From assembly GCA_021779655.1 (NCBI GenBank), contig JAJYAF010000160.1, positions 1-5,744 on the forward strand: a DNA stretch of 5,744 nt, in the 5' to 3' direction. This DNA comes from Pseudomonadota bacterium. GTDB lineage: Bacteria; Pseudomonadota; Alphaproteobacteria; Acetobacterales; Acetobacteraceae. Positions within the stretch are counted from its first letter, which is position 1. Every line of letters begins with the position of its first letter. The position numbers and the translations under genes were made by a program. Shown here piece by piece: positions 1 through 5,712 of this stretch. The notes beneath the pieces are model-generated. The model was given only the letters and a program-made list of their open reading frames with translations. It did no database searches and had not been told where the DNA came from.

Positions 1-1063
1 CGCCATAGGAGATGAGCGGCAGCGGCACGCCGCCCACCGGGATCAACCCCATCACCATGGACAGGTTCACCGCGCAGTAGAGAAAGAAATTCGCGCCGAT
101 CCCAAGCGCCGCCAGCCGCCCGTAAGCGTGGTTACAGCGCAACGCCGTGTAAAGGGCAATCGCGATCACGCCGAACAGCAGCGCCAGCACGCCGATGCTG
201 CCGACGAATCCGAACTCCTCCGCGAGGATCGTGAACACGAAATCCGTCTGCTTCTCGGGCAGAAAATTCAACTGGTTCTGCGTGCCCTGCAAAAACCCCT
301 GCCCGGAAAATCCGCCGGCGCCGAGTGCGATTTTCGACTGGATGATATTATATCCCGCCCCCAGCGGATCGGTGCCGGGATTGAGGAAGGTGATGATCCG
401 CGCGCGCTGGTAATCGTGCAGATGATGATAGATCAGCGGCGCCGCCACCACGATGGCCAGAAGCACGACCGCGAATTTCCACCAGCGCACGCCGGCCCCC
501 AGCATCACGATCGCCCCCACCGAAGCGGTGATCACCGCGGTGCCGAGGTTCGGCTCCTTCAGGATCAGCGCCACCGGCAACAGAATGGCGAGCACGGGCG
601 GCAGCAGAAAAAAAACGTTGCCCACCCGTTCATACGAAGCCCGGTGAAACCAGGAGGCGAGCGCGAGAATCAGGAACAGCTTCATCAGCTCGCTCGGCTG
701 GATTTCCATCCCCCCGATGCTCATCCAGCGCTTCGCCCCAAGCCCGGTATGCCCGAGCTTCGCCACCGCGATAAGCCCCAGCAACCCCAGCGCGTAGCTC
801 GGCCAGGACAGCCTGGCGATGAACCGGATATCCACCAGCGCGAGCGCCAGCATCACCAGCAGCATCGCCAGAAAACGGTAAAGCTGGCTGTTGGCGTAGG
901 GCGCCACGGAACCACCCGCGGCGGAATACATGGCGGCATAGCCAACGCCGGCCAGCGCGCACACGCAAAGCACGAACAGCCAGTTGATCCGCAGGAATTT
1001 CCGCACGAGTCCGAAGGAACGGTCGCGAAACGGCCGGTGCAGGGCTACCGCATAGGGATTCAT
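1..1063 (-). CDS. rodA: RodA, SEDS-family peptidoglycan glycosyltransferase (3' end cut by window edge)
   Basis: RodA is a polytopic inner-membrane enzyme that polymerises lipid II into glycan strands for lateral-wall growth, paired with PBP2. I translated 354 codons from the ATG at 1061-1063; the frame stays open to the window edge. Visible SEDS hallmarks are GAKRWMSIGG (109-118), QPSE (122-125), KEPNLGTA (169-176), YQRARI (218-223), PEKQTDF (269-275, with Asp274 at the position of the putative catalytic Asp of SEDS proteins) and GGVPLPLISYG (344-354). Hydrophobic segments alternate throughout, starting near residue 28. The start is chosen because the ATG overlapping the mrdA stop (1078-1080) hits a stop after six codons; this one lies 13 nt beyond the mrdA stop with a GAGG about 11 nt upstream. 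It is last in the visible mreC-mreD-mrdA-rodA order. Asn172 replaces the Asp usual in the PDLGT motif. Perhaps only a few dozen C-terminal residues are missing. Confidence 0.95.
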   Translation of the reverse strand, partial: MNPYAVALHRPFRDRSFGLVRKFLRINWLFVLCVCALAGVGYAAMYSAAGGSVAPYANSQLYRFLAMLLVMLALALVDIRFIARLSWPSYALGLLGLIAVAKLGHTGLGAKRWMSIGGMEIQPSELMKLFLILALASWFHRASYERVGNVFFLLPPVLAILLPVALILKEPNLGTAVITASVGAIVMLGAGVRWWKFAVVLLAIVVAAPLIYHHLHDYQRARIITFLNPGTDPLGAGYNIIQSKIALGAGGFSGQGFLQGTQNQLNFLPEKQTDFVFTILAEEFGFVGSIGVLALLFGVIAIALYTALRCNHAYGRLAALGIGANFFLYCAVNLSMVMGLIPVGGVPLPLISYG

Positions 1064-1076
1064 TGCGGTATCGGCC

Positions 1077-3005
1077 TCATTGCGCCAGCGGCCCGGGCGC
1101 CGCGGCCTCGGCGAACGGCCCGGCGCCGCCCGCGGAGATCGCCGGCGGGCTTGCGGCGGCGAGTTCCGGGGTGATCGGCCTATCGCGCCCGGCCGGATCA
1201 TGGGTCACCGCGTAGGTCAGCAGGTCCCGCGCGACCGGCGCCGCCGATTGGGCGCCCCAGTTGCCGTGCTCCACGATCACCGCGGCCGCGTAACGCGGGT
1301 TGTCGAAGGGCGCGAAGCCGACGAAGAGCCCGTTCGGCCGGTCCGCCCAGGCCATGCGCATCGCGTCGTAATTGCGGGTCTTTTCGGCCGCGCTGTCGTT
1401 ATGCACCTGCGCCGTGCCGGTCTTGCCGGCCATCTGCACGCCAGGCAGCATCATGCGCGCATCCCAGGCGGTTCCGGCCGGCGTGTTCACCACGGCGAAG
1501 AGACCCTGCCGCAGCAGCGCCAGATGCCGGTCATCCACATCGAGCGGCGCCGGATTGCCGGGCTCGGAACCCGGCTGCAACCGCCCGCCTACCCGCCGCG
1601 TGATATGCGGCCAGACCTTCATCCCGCTCGCCACGCGCGCGATCATGGTGGCGAGCGCCATGGGTGTCACCTGGTTGTATCCCTGGCCGATGCCCTGGAC
1701 CACGGTATTGCCCGGCGCCCAATGGATGCCGTGCCGCCTTGCCCAATCCAGCGTCGGCACCAGCCCCTGCGCGGCATAGGGCATGTCCAGTTGCAGATCC
1801 GTGCCGATGCCAAGCTCCTGGGCCATCGCCGCGATATTATTCACGCCAACGGCCAGCGCCACCTGGTAGAAAAACACATCGCAGCTCACCTGCAACGCGG
1901 TGACGAGGTCGATGGTGCCGTGCGCGGTGTGATTGTCGCACCAGAAGACATGGTCCCCCAGCGTGAACGAGCCGGTGCAGGTGAAACAGGTATCCGCGCG
2001 CAACGCGCCGCATTTCAGCGCCGCCAGCGTCACCGCCGGCTTGAAGGTGGAGCCCGGGGCATAAAGCCCGGCGATGGCGCGGTTGTTGAGCGGTTGCAGC
2101 GGGTCCGTCATCCAGCCTTGCCATACCTTTGCCGGCACGCCCTTGTCGAACAAGGCCGGGTCGAAGGAGGGGTTGTTCGCCATGGCCAGAATTTCGCCGT
2201 TCAACGCATCCAGCACGACAGCGACGCCGGGCCGTCCGGCCAGGCTTTGCAGGGCGAGATTCTGCAAGCCGGCATCCAGCGCCAGCGCCATGGTCTGGCC
2301 GGTGATTCCGGCATCGCTCGCCACCTCGCGCACGACCTCGCCATGCACGTTGGTCTCGTCCTCCACGAAGCCGGGGCTGCCGCGCAGCGCCTTGTCCTGG
2401 CCGCTTTCCGCGCCGATACGGCCGATGCGCATGCCGGGCAGCGCCAGCACCGGATCGGCCTTGGCCTCTGCCTGGTTCGGCCGGCCGACATAGCCCACGG
2501 CGTGCGCGAAAGCGGGGCCGAACGGATAAACCCGGCTGGTCCCGACCTCGATCACCACGCCGGGCAGATTAGGCGTGTTTACCTCGATTGCCGCCATTTC
2601 CGGCCACGCAAGATAGTCCTTGAGCAGCACCGGGATATATTGCGGCCGGTTGGCGAGATCGGCCGCGATGCGTGCCTGTTCGTCTTGGGAAAGCGCCACC
2701 AGCTTCGCGAAATTCGCCAGCACGGCCTGCGGATCGGGGCATTGCGCCAGCAGAAACAAGGCCCGCCAATGCTGCTGGTTCCCGGCCAGGATGGTGCCGA
2801 AGCGGTCGGTGATGAGTCCCCGCTCCGGGGCGATCAGCCGCTCGCTGATACTGTTCGCCTGCGCGAGCGTTGCGTATTTTCCGTGCTGCAAAACCTGCAG
2901 GCTGTAGAGCTTGGCGCCGATGGCGCCGAACACGGCTAGCTCCGCCGCGCCGGCCAGGAGCGCCCGGCGGGTGAAGGAGGCGCGGGTCCGGAGATCCCGT
3001 TTCAT
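1077..3005 (-). CDS. mrdA: Penicillin-binding protein 2, elongasome transpeptidase (PBP2/MrdA)
   Basis: Class B PBP, anchored in the inner membrane with its catalytic domain in the periplasm; it crosslinks glycan made by RodA and is a beta-lactam target. The product is 642 aa, near the family's usual 600-650. It has a short basic N-terminus, a membrane anchor at about 16-38, a pedestal signature ERGLITDRFG (61-70), and IGRIGAESGQDKALRG (193-208). Transpeptidase motifs are all present: SxxK as S319-T-F-K322, S374-C-D376 at the SxN position (Asp is common in PBP2), and K528-T-G-T. C343, C356, H362 and C375 may form a metal site. The tail after about 605 is Ala/Pro-rich and probably unstructured. 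I chose the ATG at 3003-3005 because AAGG lies 7 nt upstream and it clears the mreD stop by 10 nt; an in-frame GTG at 3039-3041 would add 12 residues and overlap mreD. Confidence 0.96.
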   Translation of the reverse strand: MKRDLRTRASFTRRALLAGAAELAVFGAIGAKLYSLQVLQHGKYATLAQANSISERLIAPERGLITDRFGTILAGNQQHWRALFLLAQCPDPQAVLANFAKLVALSQDEQARIAADLANRPQYIPVLLKDYLAWPEMAAIEVNTPNLPGVVIEVGTSRVYPFGPAFAHAVGYVGRPNQAEAKADPVLALPGMRIGRIGAESGQDKALRGSPGFVEDETNVHGEVVREVASDAGITGQTMALALDAGLQNLALQSLAGRPGVAVVLDALNGEILAMANNPSFDPALFDKGVPAKVWQGWMTDPLQPLNNRAIAGLYAPGSTFKPAVTLAALKCGALRADTCFTCTGSFTLGDHVFWCDNHTAHGTIDLVTALQVSCDVFFYQVALAVGVNNIAAMAQELGIGTDLQLDMPYAAQGLVPTLDWARRHGIHWAPGNTVVQGIGQGYNQVTPMALATMIARVASGMKVWPHITRRVGGRLQPGSEPGNPAPLDVDDRHLALLRQGLFAVVNTPAGTAWDARMMLPGVQMAGKTGTAQVHNDSAAEKTRNYDAMRMAWADRPNGLFVGFAPFDNPRYAAAVIVEHGNWGAQSAAPVARDLLTYAVTHDPAGRDRPITPELAAASPPAISAGGAGPFAEAAAPGPLAQ

Positions 3006-3015
3006 CGGCGCGCCT

Positions 3016-3555
3016 TCAAGCCAGTTCGGGCGCGGCCGCACTCCGGTGTGCCCGGATGAACAGCGCCGCCAGCCCGGGATAAATGCCCGCGCATGCCAGA
3101 ATTTGTCCGCAAAGCGGCGCGGGCGGCAGCATGCGCAATGCCAGAAGCGACTGCATGGCCCAGAACAGGGCGGAAAATCCGGCGCCCAAAGCCGTGAACG
3201 CCGCCCAGTTCAGAAAGAAACCGGAAGGCGCCAGCCGCCGCCGCGCCGCCAGCGTGGCCCCCTGCAACAGCAGCAGCAGCACCGCCCATATTCCCAACAT
3301 GGAGAGATTCAGAAGATCGAGTAAAAGGCCGGTGAGCGCCACCGCCGGCGCCGGCAGGGAGGCCGGGCGGTAGAGCGACCAGAAGAACACGCAGGCCATG
3401 GCGAAGGCCGGCCGCAGCGCCGCTTGCCCGGGCAGGCCGAGCGGCAGGCCGATCGCGAGCAGCCCGAACAGCATGCAGGAAGCAGGCCAGGCATGGCGCG
3501 AAGCCGCATCCAGCCGGCGCCACGAACTGACCTTGAGGGAGGGGTGTTTAGCCAT
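3016..3555 (-). CDS. mreD: Rod shape-determining membrane protein MreD
   Basis: MreD is a small integral inner-membrane protein of the Rod complex that partners MreC; no enzymatic activity is known. The 179-aa product is strongly hydrophobic, with probable membrane segments around 26-42, 48-62, 68-84, 86-104, 113-135 and 148-166, and a basic cytoplasmic N-terminus, which fits MreD in size and topology. Sequence conservation in this family is low, so the call rests mainly on the position between mreC and mrdA plus the membrane profile. The ATG lies 2 nt after the mreC stop with no good Shine-Dalgarno sequence, so translation is probably coupled to mreC. Another minus-strand frame overlapping the same region is open (3002-3523) but is Ala/Arg-rich and lacks a membrane profile, so I treat it as a shadow. 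Confidence 0.9.
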   Translation of the reverse strand: MAKHPSLKVSSWRRLDAASRHAWPASCMLFGLLAIGLPLGLPGQAALRPAFAMACVFFWSLYRPASLPAPAVALTGLLLDLLNLSMLGIWAVLLLLLQGATLAARRRLAPSGFFLNWAAFTALGAGFSALFWAMQSLLALRMLPPAPLCGQILACAGIYPGLAALFIRAHRSAAAPELA

Positions 3556-3557
3556 GG

Positions 3558-4466
3558 TCAGCCGGCCATGCCCGAGGACGGCCGGGGCGGGCGGGACGGT
3601 CTCGCCGCCTTGCCGGGTTTGGGAATAGGTGTCAGCGCCGGCTGGCTGGTGGGATAGATGAACACCCGCAGCACGCGCAGATCGTCCAGGTCCGCGAGCG
3701 GCAGCACTTCCGGCTGGTTCCGCGCGTCGTAATGCACCACGCCGATCGGCAATCCCGGCGGGAACGCACCGCCGGCGGCGCTGGAGAGCACCATGTCTCC
3801 TTCCGCCGGCGGTTGTCCCGGCGACCAGTACAGCAACGCCGGGTCCGGCCCGTTGGTTCCCACCATCAGCGCCGGCGCGCCGTGCACGCCAAGCCCCACC
3901 GGGATGCGGCTGTTGAGATCGGTGATCAGCAGAATCCGCGCGCTGTGGCTATCGGCCTCCACGATCCGCCCCGCGATGCCCCGCCCGTCCATGGCGATCC
4001 CGCCGACCATCGCCGCTGGCGCCACCGCGACCGAGGCGGAAATGTCCACCAGCACCGACCGGGCATACATCCCGCCCAGATCCGCCACGACCGGGGCGGT
4101 AAAAAATTCCGGCGCCGGGCGGGGGACATATCGCAATGCGTTCTTCAATGCGTCGTTTTCCGCTTCAAGCGCCATCGCCACGGCCTGCCATTGCCGCAGC
4201 TTCGCGTTTTCCGCCCGCAGCGCGGCGTTTTCCCGCGCCAGGCCGAAGAAATGGCCGATCGCCCCGGTTCCGTGTTCGAGAGCCAGGATCGGCCCGCCCA
4301 CCATGGCATAAGCGGGCGCCAGCACATTATCCAGTCCGGCGCGCAGCCGCTCCTCGACATTCGGATCGGCGCGGCCGAACAGAACCATCCCCAGCGAGAG
4401 CATCAGCATCACCGGGAGGGTCAGCCGGGACAATGCCTGCCGGAACGGGACCGATAGCCTGATCAC
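3558..4466 (-). CDS. mreC: Rod shape-determining protein MreC
   Basis: MreC is a bitopic protein whose periplasmic domain binds PBP2 and helps activate the RodA-PBP2 pair. The 302-aa product has a short cytoplasmic N-terminus, one membrane helix at about 16-31, a coiled coil at about 76-112 (LARENAALRAENAKLRQ and the following heptads), and the paired beta domains of the family. Recognisable family stretches are GRIVEADSHSARILLITD (166-183), SRIPVG (186-191) and GDMVLSS...GGAFPPGLPIG (223-242). The tail from about 276 is Pro/Arg/Lys-rich and probably disordered. The start is GTG at 4464-4466, supported by GGAGAGG 8 nt upstream and by the membrane helix beginning soon after. It heads the visible operon, with the mreD ATG 2 nt beyond its stop. 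mreB, the usual upstream neighbour, is not found here. Confidence 0.95.
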   Translation of the reverse strand: MIRLSVPFRQALSRLTLPVMLMLSLGMVLFGRADPNVEERLRAGLDNVLAPAYAMVGGPILALEHGTGAIGHFFGLARENAALRAENAKLRQWQAVAMALEAENDALKNALRYVPRPAPEFFTAPVVADLGGMYARSVLVDISASVAVAPAAMVGGIAMDGRGIAGRIVEADSHSARILLITDLNSRIPVGLGVHGAPALMVGTNGPDPALLYWSPGQPPAEGDMVLSSAAGGAFPPGLPIGVVHYDARNQPEVLPLADLDDLRVLRVFIYPTSQPALTPIPKPGKAARPSRPPRPSSGMAG

Positions 4467-4474
4467 CGGTTGCG

Positions 4475-4481
4475 CCTCTCC
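4475..4481 (-). promoter_or_regulatory. Ribosome binding site of mreC (decides a GTG start)
   Basis: The minus strand reads GGAGAGG here, 8 nt before the GTG at 4466. It is the only good Shine-Dalgarno match near the N-terminus and supports GTG as the start. Two nearby ATGs (in ATGGAACTC, at 4498 and 4513 on the minus strand) are not in the mreC frame. Confidence 0.7.
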
Positions 4482-4574
4482 AAGATACGAGTTCCATGGA
4501 GGTGAGTTCCATGCTCCGCGCGGCTCCGCTCAAACGCGCCGCATGGGCGCTCGCTTACGCGGTTTTGCCCGAGG

Positions 4575-4604
4575 CTTACAGCAGAAATTTCTTAAAAATG
4601 TCGG
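4575..4604 (-). promoter_or_regulatory. Possible promoter of the mreC-mreD-mrdA-rodA operon
   Basis: On the minus strand CCGACA (4604-4599) is followed 18 nt later by TGTAAG (4580-4575), each a 4/6 match to TTGACA and TATAAT. The spacer is the only AT-rich patch in the gap and contains the palindrome AGAAATTTCT. Initiation near 4568 would give a leader of about 100 nt. The match is weak, and the operon could instead be read from the rpsU promoter. Confidence 0.28.
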
Positions 4605-4676
4605 AATCGAACACGGTATCCGCGCCTGGCCCGGCGCACCAAGCCAGGGAGAAAGCCCGCGTATCGCCGGGAAGAC

Positions 4677-4700
4677 GGCGGGCCGAAGGCGTGACCCGCC
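4677..4700. repeat. Inverted repeat, 8-bp GC-rich hairpin
   Basis: GGCGGGCC (4677-4684) and GACCCGCC (4693-4700) can pair around an 8-nt loop; on either strand one of the eight pairs is non-Watson-Crick (G-U on the minus strand, C-A on the plus strand). There is no T-run directly after it on either strand, so it is not a convincing intrinsic terminator. It abuts the tandem repeats and may fold in the mreC leader or in the rpsU 3' region. Confidence 0.5.
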
Positions 4701-4701
4701 A

Positions 4702-4746
4702 GAGCGATAAACAACGGAGCGATAAACAACGGAGCGATAAACAACG
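4702..4746. repeat. Three perfect tandem copies of a 15-bp unit
   Basis: GAGCGATAAACAACG occurs at 4702-4716, 4717-4731 and 4732-4746 with no mismatch and no spacer. Read on the minus strand the unit is CGTTGTTTATCGCTC. The array is less GC-rich than its surroundings and sits about 50 bp after the rpsU stop and about 235 bp before the mreC start. It does not match a DnaA box or the TTAA-N7-TTAA CtrA site. It may be a regulator-binding array, or a recent replication-slippage expansion without function. Confidence 0.9.
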
Positions 4747-4792
4747 GCGCGCGGTGAAAAACGGGGGGAATAAAGGCGCGGTCGCCCGGGGA

Positions 4793-4996
4793 CTAGAAGC
4801 CTTCGCGCTCGATCCGCTTGCGTTCCATCTTGCGGGCGCGGCGCACCGCCTCGGCCGCTTCCCTGGCGCGCCGCTCGGAGGGTTTTTCGTAATGGCGGCG
4901 AAGCTTCATCTCGCGGAACACGCCTTCACGCTGAAGTTTCTTTTTCAGCGCCTTCAGCGCCTGATCGACGTTGTTATCCCGAACGAGAACTTGCAC
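4793..4996 (-). CDS. rpsU: Small ribosomal subunit protein bS21
   Basis: bS21 binds near the 3' end of 16S rRNA on the 30S platform, close to the anti-Shine-Dalgarno sequence, and helps initiation on natural mRNAs. The 67-aa product begins [20 protein letters not shown], continues with [18 protein letters not shown], and ends in a long basic helix (about 45-66) rich in Arg and Lys, all typical of the family, as is the length. The start is GTG at 4994-4996, supported by AAGGAGTT ending 9 nt upstream. The gene is divergent from def and lies upstream of mreC on the same strand, across a gap of about 326 bp, so readthrough into the mre operon is possible. A terminator-like hairpin lies in its own leader. 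Confidence 0.95.
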   Translation of the reverse strand: MQVLVRDNNVDQALKALKKKLQREGVFREMKLRRHYEKPSERRAREAAEAVRRARKMERKRIEREGF

Positions 4997-5005
4997 TTGG
5001 CCGCG

Positions 5006-5013
5006 AACTCCTT
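5006..5013 (-). promoter_or_regulatory. Strong ribosome binding site of rpsU
   Basis: The minus strand reads AAGGAGTT, a near-complete complement of the 16S 3' end, 9 nt before the GTG at 4996. It is the best Shine-Dalgarno sequence I noticed in this window and fixes the GTG start of rpsU. Strong Shine-Dalgarno sites on rpsU matter because bS21 sits close to the anti-Shine-Dalgarno site. Confidence 0.75.
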
Positions 5014-5039
5014 GAAAACGCTGCTATGGGCTACAAACC

Positions 5040-5074
5040 AAAAAAGCGGCGCGGCCTGTGCCGGCCGCGCACGC
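5040..5074 (-). terminator. Intrinsic terminator-like hairpin with T6 in the rpsU leader (possible attenuator)
   Basis: On the minus strand GCGCGGCC (5070-5063), a 6-nt loop and GGCCGCGC (5056-5049) form a perfect 8-bp stem. Allowing one bulged T (5071), GCG (5074-5072) pairs with CGC (5048-5046) and extends the stem to 11 bp, directly followed by TTTTTT (5045-5040). This is the classic shape of a Rho-independent terminator. It points toward rpsU, 43 nt before its GTG, and no minus-strand gene ends upstream of it in the window. It may therefore attenuate rpsU transcription, or stop antisense transcripts coming from the def side. Confidence 0.6.
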
Positions 5075-5089
5075 AATCCTCACCGGTTG

Positions 5090-5116
5090 GTTAGCACAGG
5101 GTTTTCCGGAAAACAA
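5090..5116 (-). promoter_or_regulatory. Possible rpsU promoter
   Basis: On the minus strand TTGTTT (5116-5111) is followed 15 nt later by GCTAAC (5095-5090). The GCTA core and spacing resemble the housekeeping promoter described in Caulobacter (TTGACGS, N10-14, GCTANAWC), but the rest of the match is partial. If real, transcription begins near 5083 and passes through the hairpin at 5074-5046 before rpsU. Confidence 0.3.
5101..5114. promoter_or_regulatory. 14-bp perfect palindrome between divergent rpsU and def, possible operator
   Basis: GTTTTCCGGAAAAC is its own reverse complement and sits 44 bp before the def ATG, overlapping the proposed rpsU -35 box. The flanking GGG and CCC (5099-5101 and 5117-5119) add partial outer symmetry. 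A dimeric regulator could bind here and control both genes; I recognise no named family site. Confidence 0.4.
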
Positions 5117-5157
5117 CCCGCATTCCCCGGCCTGCCGTTTTGCTTTAGCATCCGGCC

Positions 5158-5712
5158 ATGGCCACGTTGAAAATCGCCCGGATGGGGCATCCGGTATTGC
5201 GCGCCCGCGCGGCGGAAGTGGCGGATCCCGCCAGCCCGGAGATCGCCCGCCTGATCCGCGACATGGCGGAGACGCTCGCGGATTCAGGCGGCGTTGGCCT
5301 GGCGGCGCCGCAGGTCTTTACCCCGTTGCGGCTCTTTCTCTATCACGTGCCGGAAACCCGCTCGGAGGCCGGGGCCGCCATGCCGCTGACCGTTGCGATC
5401 AATCCGCGGGTCACGCCGCTTTCACCGGAGGAGGAGCTGGGCTGGGAGGGTTGTCTTTCCATCCCCGGCCTGCGCGGCGCCGTGCCCCGCTATCGGCGCA
5501 TCCTTCTTGCCGCATGCGATGAAAACGGCCTATGCTTCGAGCAGGAACTTAGCGGCTTTGCCGCCCGCGTCGCGCAGCATGAATACGACCATTTGAACGG
5601 CGTGCTCTACCCGATGCGCATGCGGGATTTCCGTTTCTTCGGCTTCGCCGAGGAAACCGCCCGCTTCCCGCAGCCCTTGCCGCAACCCGAACCCGCGGAA
5701 TCCGCCCCATGA
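5158..5712 (+). CDS. def: Peptide deformylase
   Basis: A cytoplasmic metalloenzyme (Fe2+ or Zn2+) that removes the formyl group from the initiator formyl-methionine of nascent proteins. The 184-aa product has all three family motifs: GVGLAAPQ (45-52), EGCLS (97-101, Cys99 a metal ligand) and HEYDH (141-145, His141 and His145 as ligands, Glu142 the catalytic base). It begins MATLKIARMGHPVLR, as many alphaproteobacterial deformylases do, so the ATG at 5158 is well placed, yet I see no Shine-Dalgarno sequence before it (tccggcc) and no clear promoter. The tail after about 170 is Pro/Glu-rich. Downstream is a probable COQ9 gene in ATGA overlap rather than fmt, so this may be one of two or more deformylases in the genome. 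Confidence 0.96.
   Translation: MATLKIARMGHPVLRARAAEVADPASPEIARLIRDMAETLADSGGVGLAAPQVFTPLRLFLYHVPETRSEAGAAMPLTVAINPRVTPLSPEEELGWEGCLSIPGLRGAVPRYRRILLAACDENGLCFEQELSGFAARVAQHEYDHLNGVLYPMRMRDFRFFGFAEETARFPQPLPQPEPAESAP

Larger units (their letters stand above)
4467..4792. other. Non-coding gap of about 326 bp between rpsU and mreC, with repeats and hairpins
   Basis: I see no credible gene on either strand. A plus-strand reading frame crosses it, but that frame also runs antisense through all of rpsU and resembles no known protein. The gap holds, from the rpsU side: a short hairpin just after the rpsU stop (GGCG-accg-CGCC then TTTATT on the minus strand, 4786-4769, a weak terminator candidate); the three 15-mers at 4702-4746; an 8-bp hairpin at 4677-4700; a 6-bp hairpin CCTGGC/GCCAGG (4625-4630 with 4643-4648); an AT-rich patch at 4580-4600 containing the palindrome AGAAATTTCT (4583-4592); and a direct duplication GAGTTCCATG (4489-4498 and 4504-4513) beside the mreC start. 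No remnant of an mreB C-terminus was recognised. Confidence 0.7.

Noticed and set aside
128..1174. Open plus-strand frame of 348 codons opposite rodA
   Set aside because: Antisense to a clear RodA sequence, very rich in His, Arg and Gln, no recognisable family.
1080..2939. Open plus-strand frame of 619 codons opposite mrdA
   Set aside because: It is exactly antisense to a PBP2 gene with every catalytic motif intact. Its translation is Arg/His/Gly-rich with no domain I recognise; long antisense frames are expected in GC-rich DNA with strong third-position bias.
3003..3041. Alternative upstream GTG start for mrdA at 3041
   Set aside because: It would overlap mreD by 26 nt and add 12 residues before a typical PBP2 N-terminus; the ATG at 3005 has its own AAGG at good spacing.
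3002..3523. Second minus-strand frame of 173 codons overlapping mreD
   Set aside because: Ala/Arg/Gly-rich with no consistent membrane pattern; the other frame has the MreD profile and couples tightly to mreC and mrdA.
3732..4457. Plus-strand frame of 241 codons opposite mreC
   Set aside because: Antisense to MreC, which has a membrane helix, coiled coil and family motifs; the translation is His/Arg-rich low-complexity sequence.
4702..4746. Reading the 15-mer array as a CRISPR or as DnaA-box iterons
   Set aside because: There are no spacers between copies and the unit is too short for a CRISPR repeat; TTATCGCTC does not match the DnaA box TTATCCACA well enough.
4496..5170. Plus-strand frame of 224 codons in which the 15-mer array translates as repeated SDKQR
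   Set aside because: It runs antisense through the whole of rpsU and its leader and ends inside def. The in-frame peptide repeat follows simply from 15 being a multiple of three.
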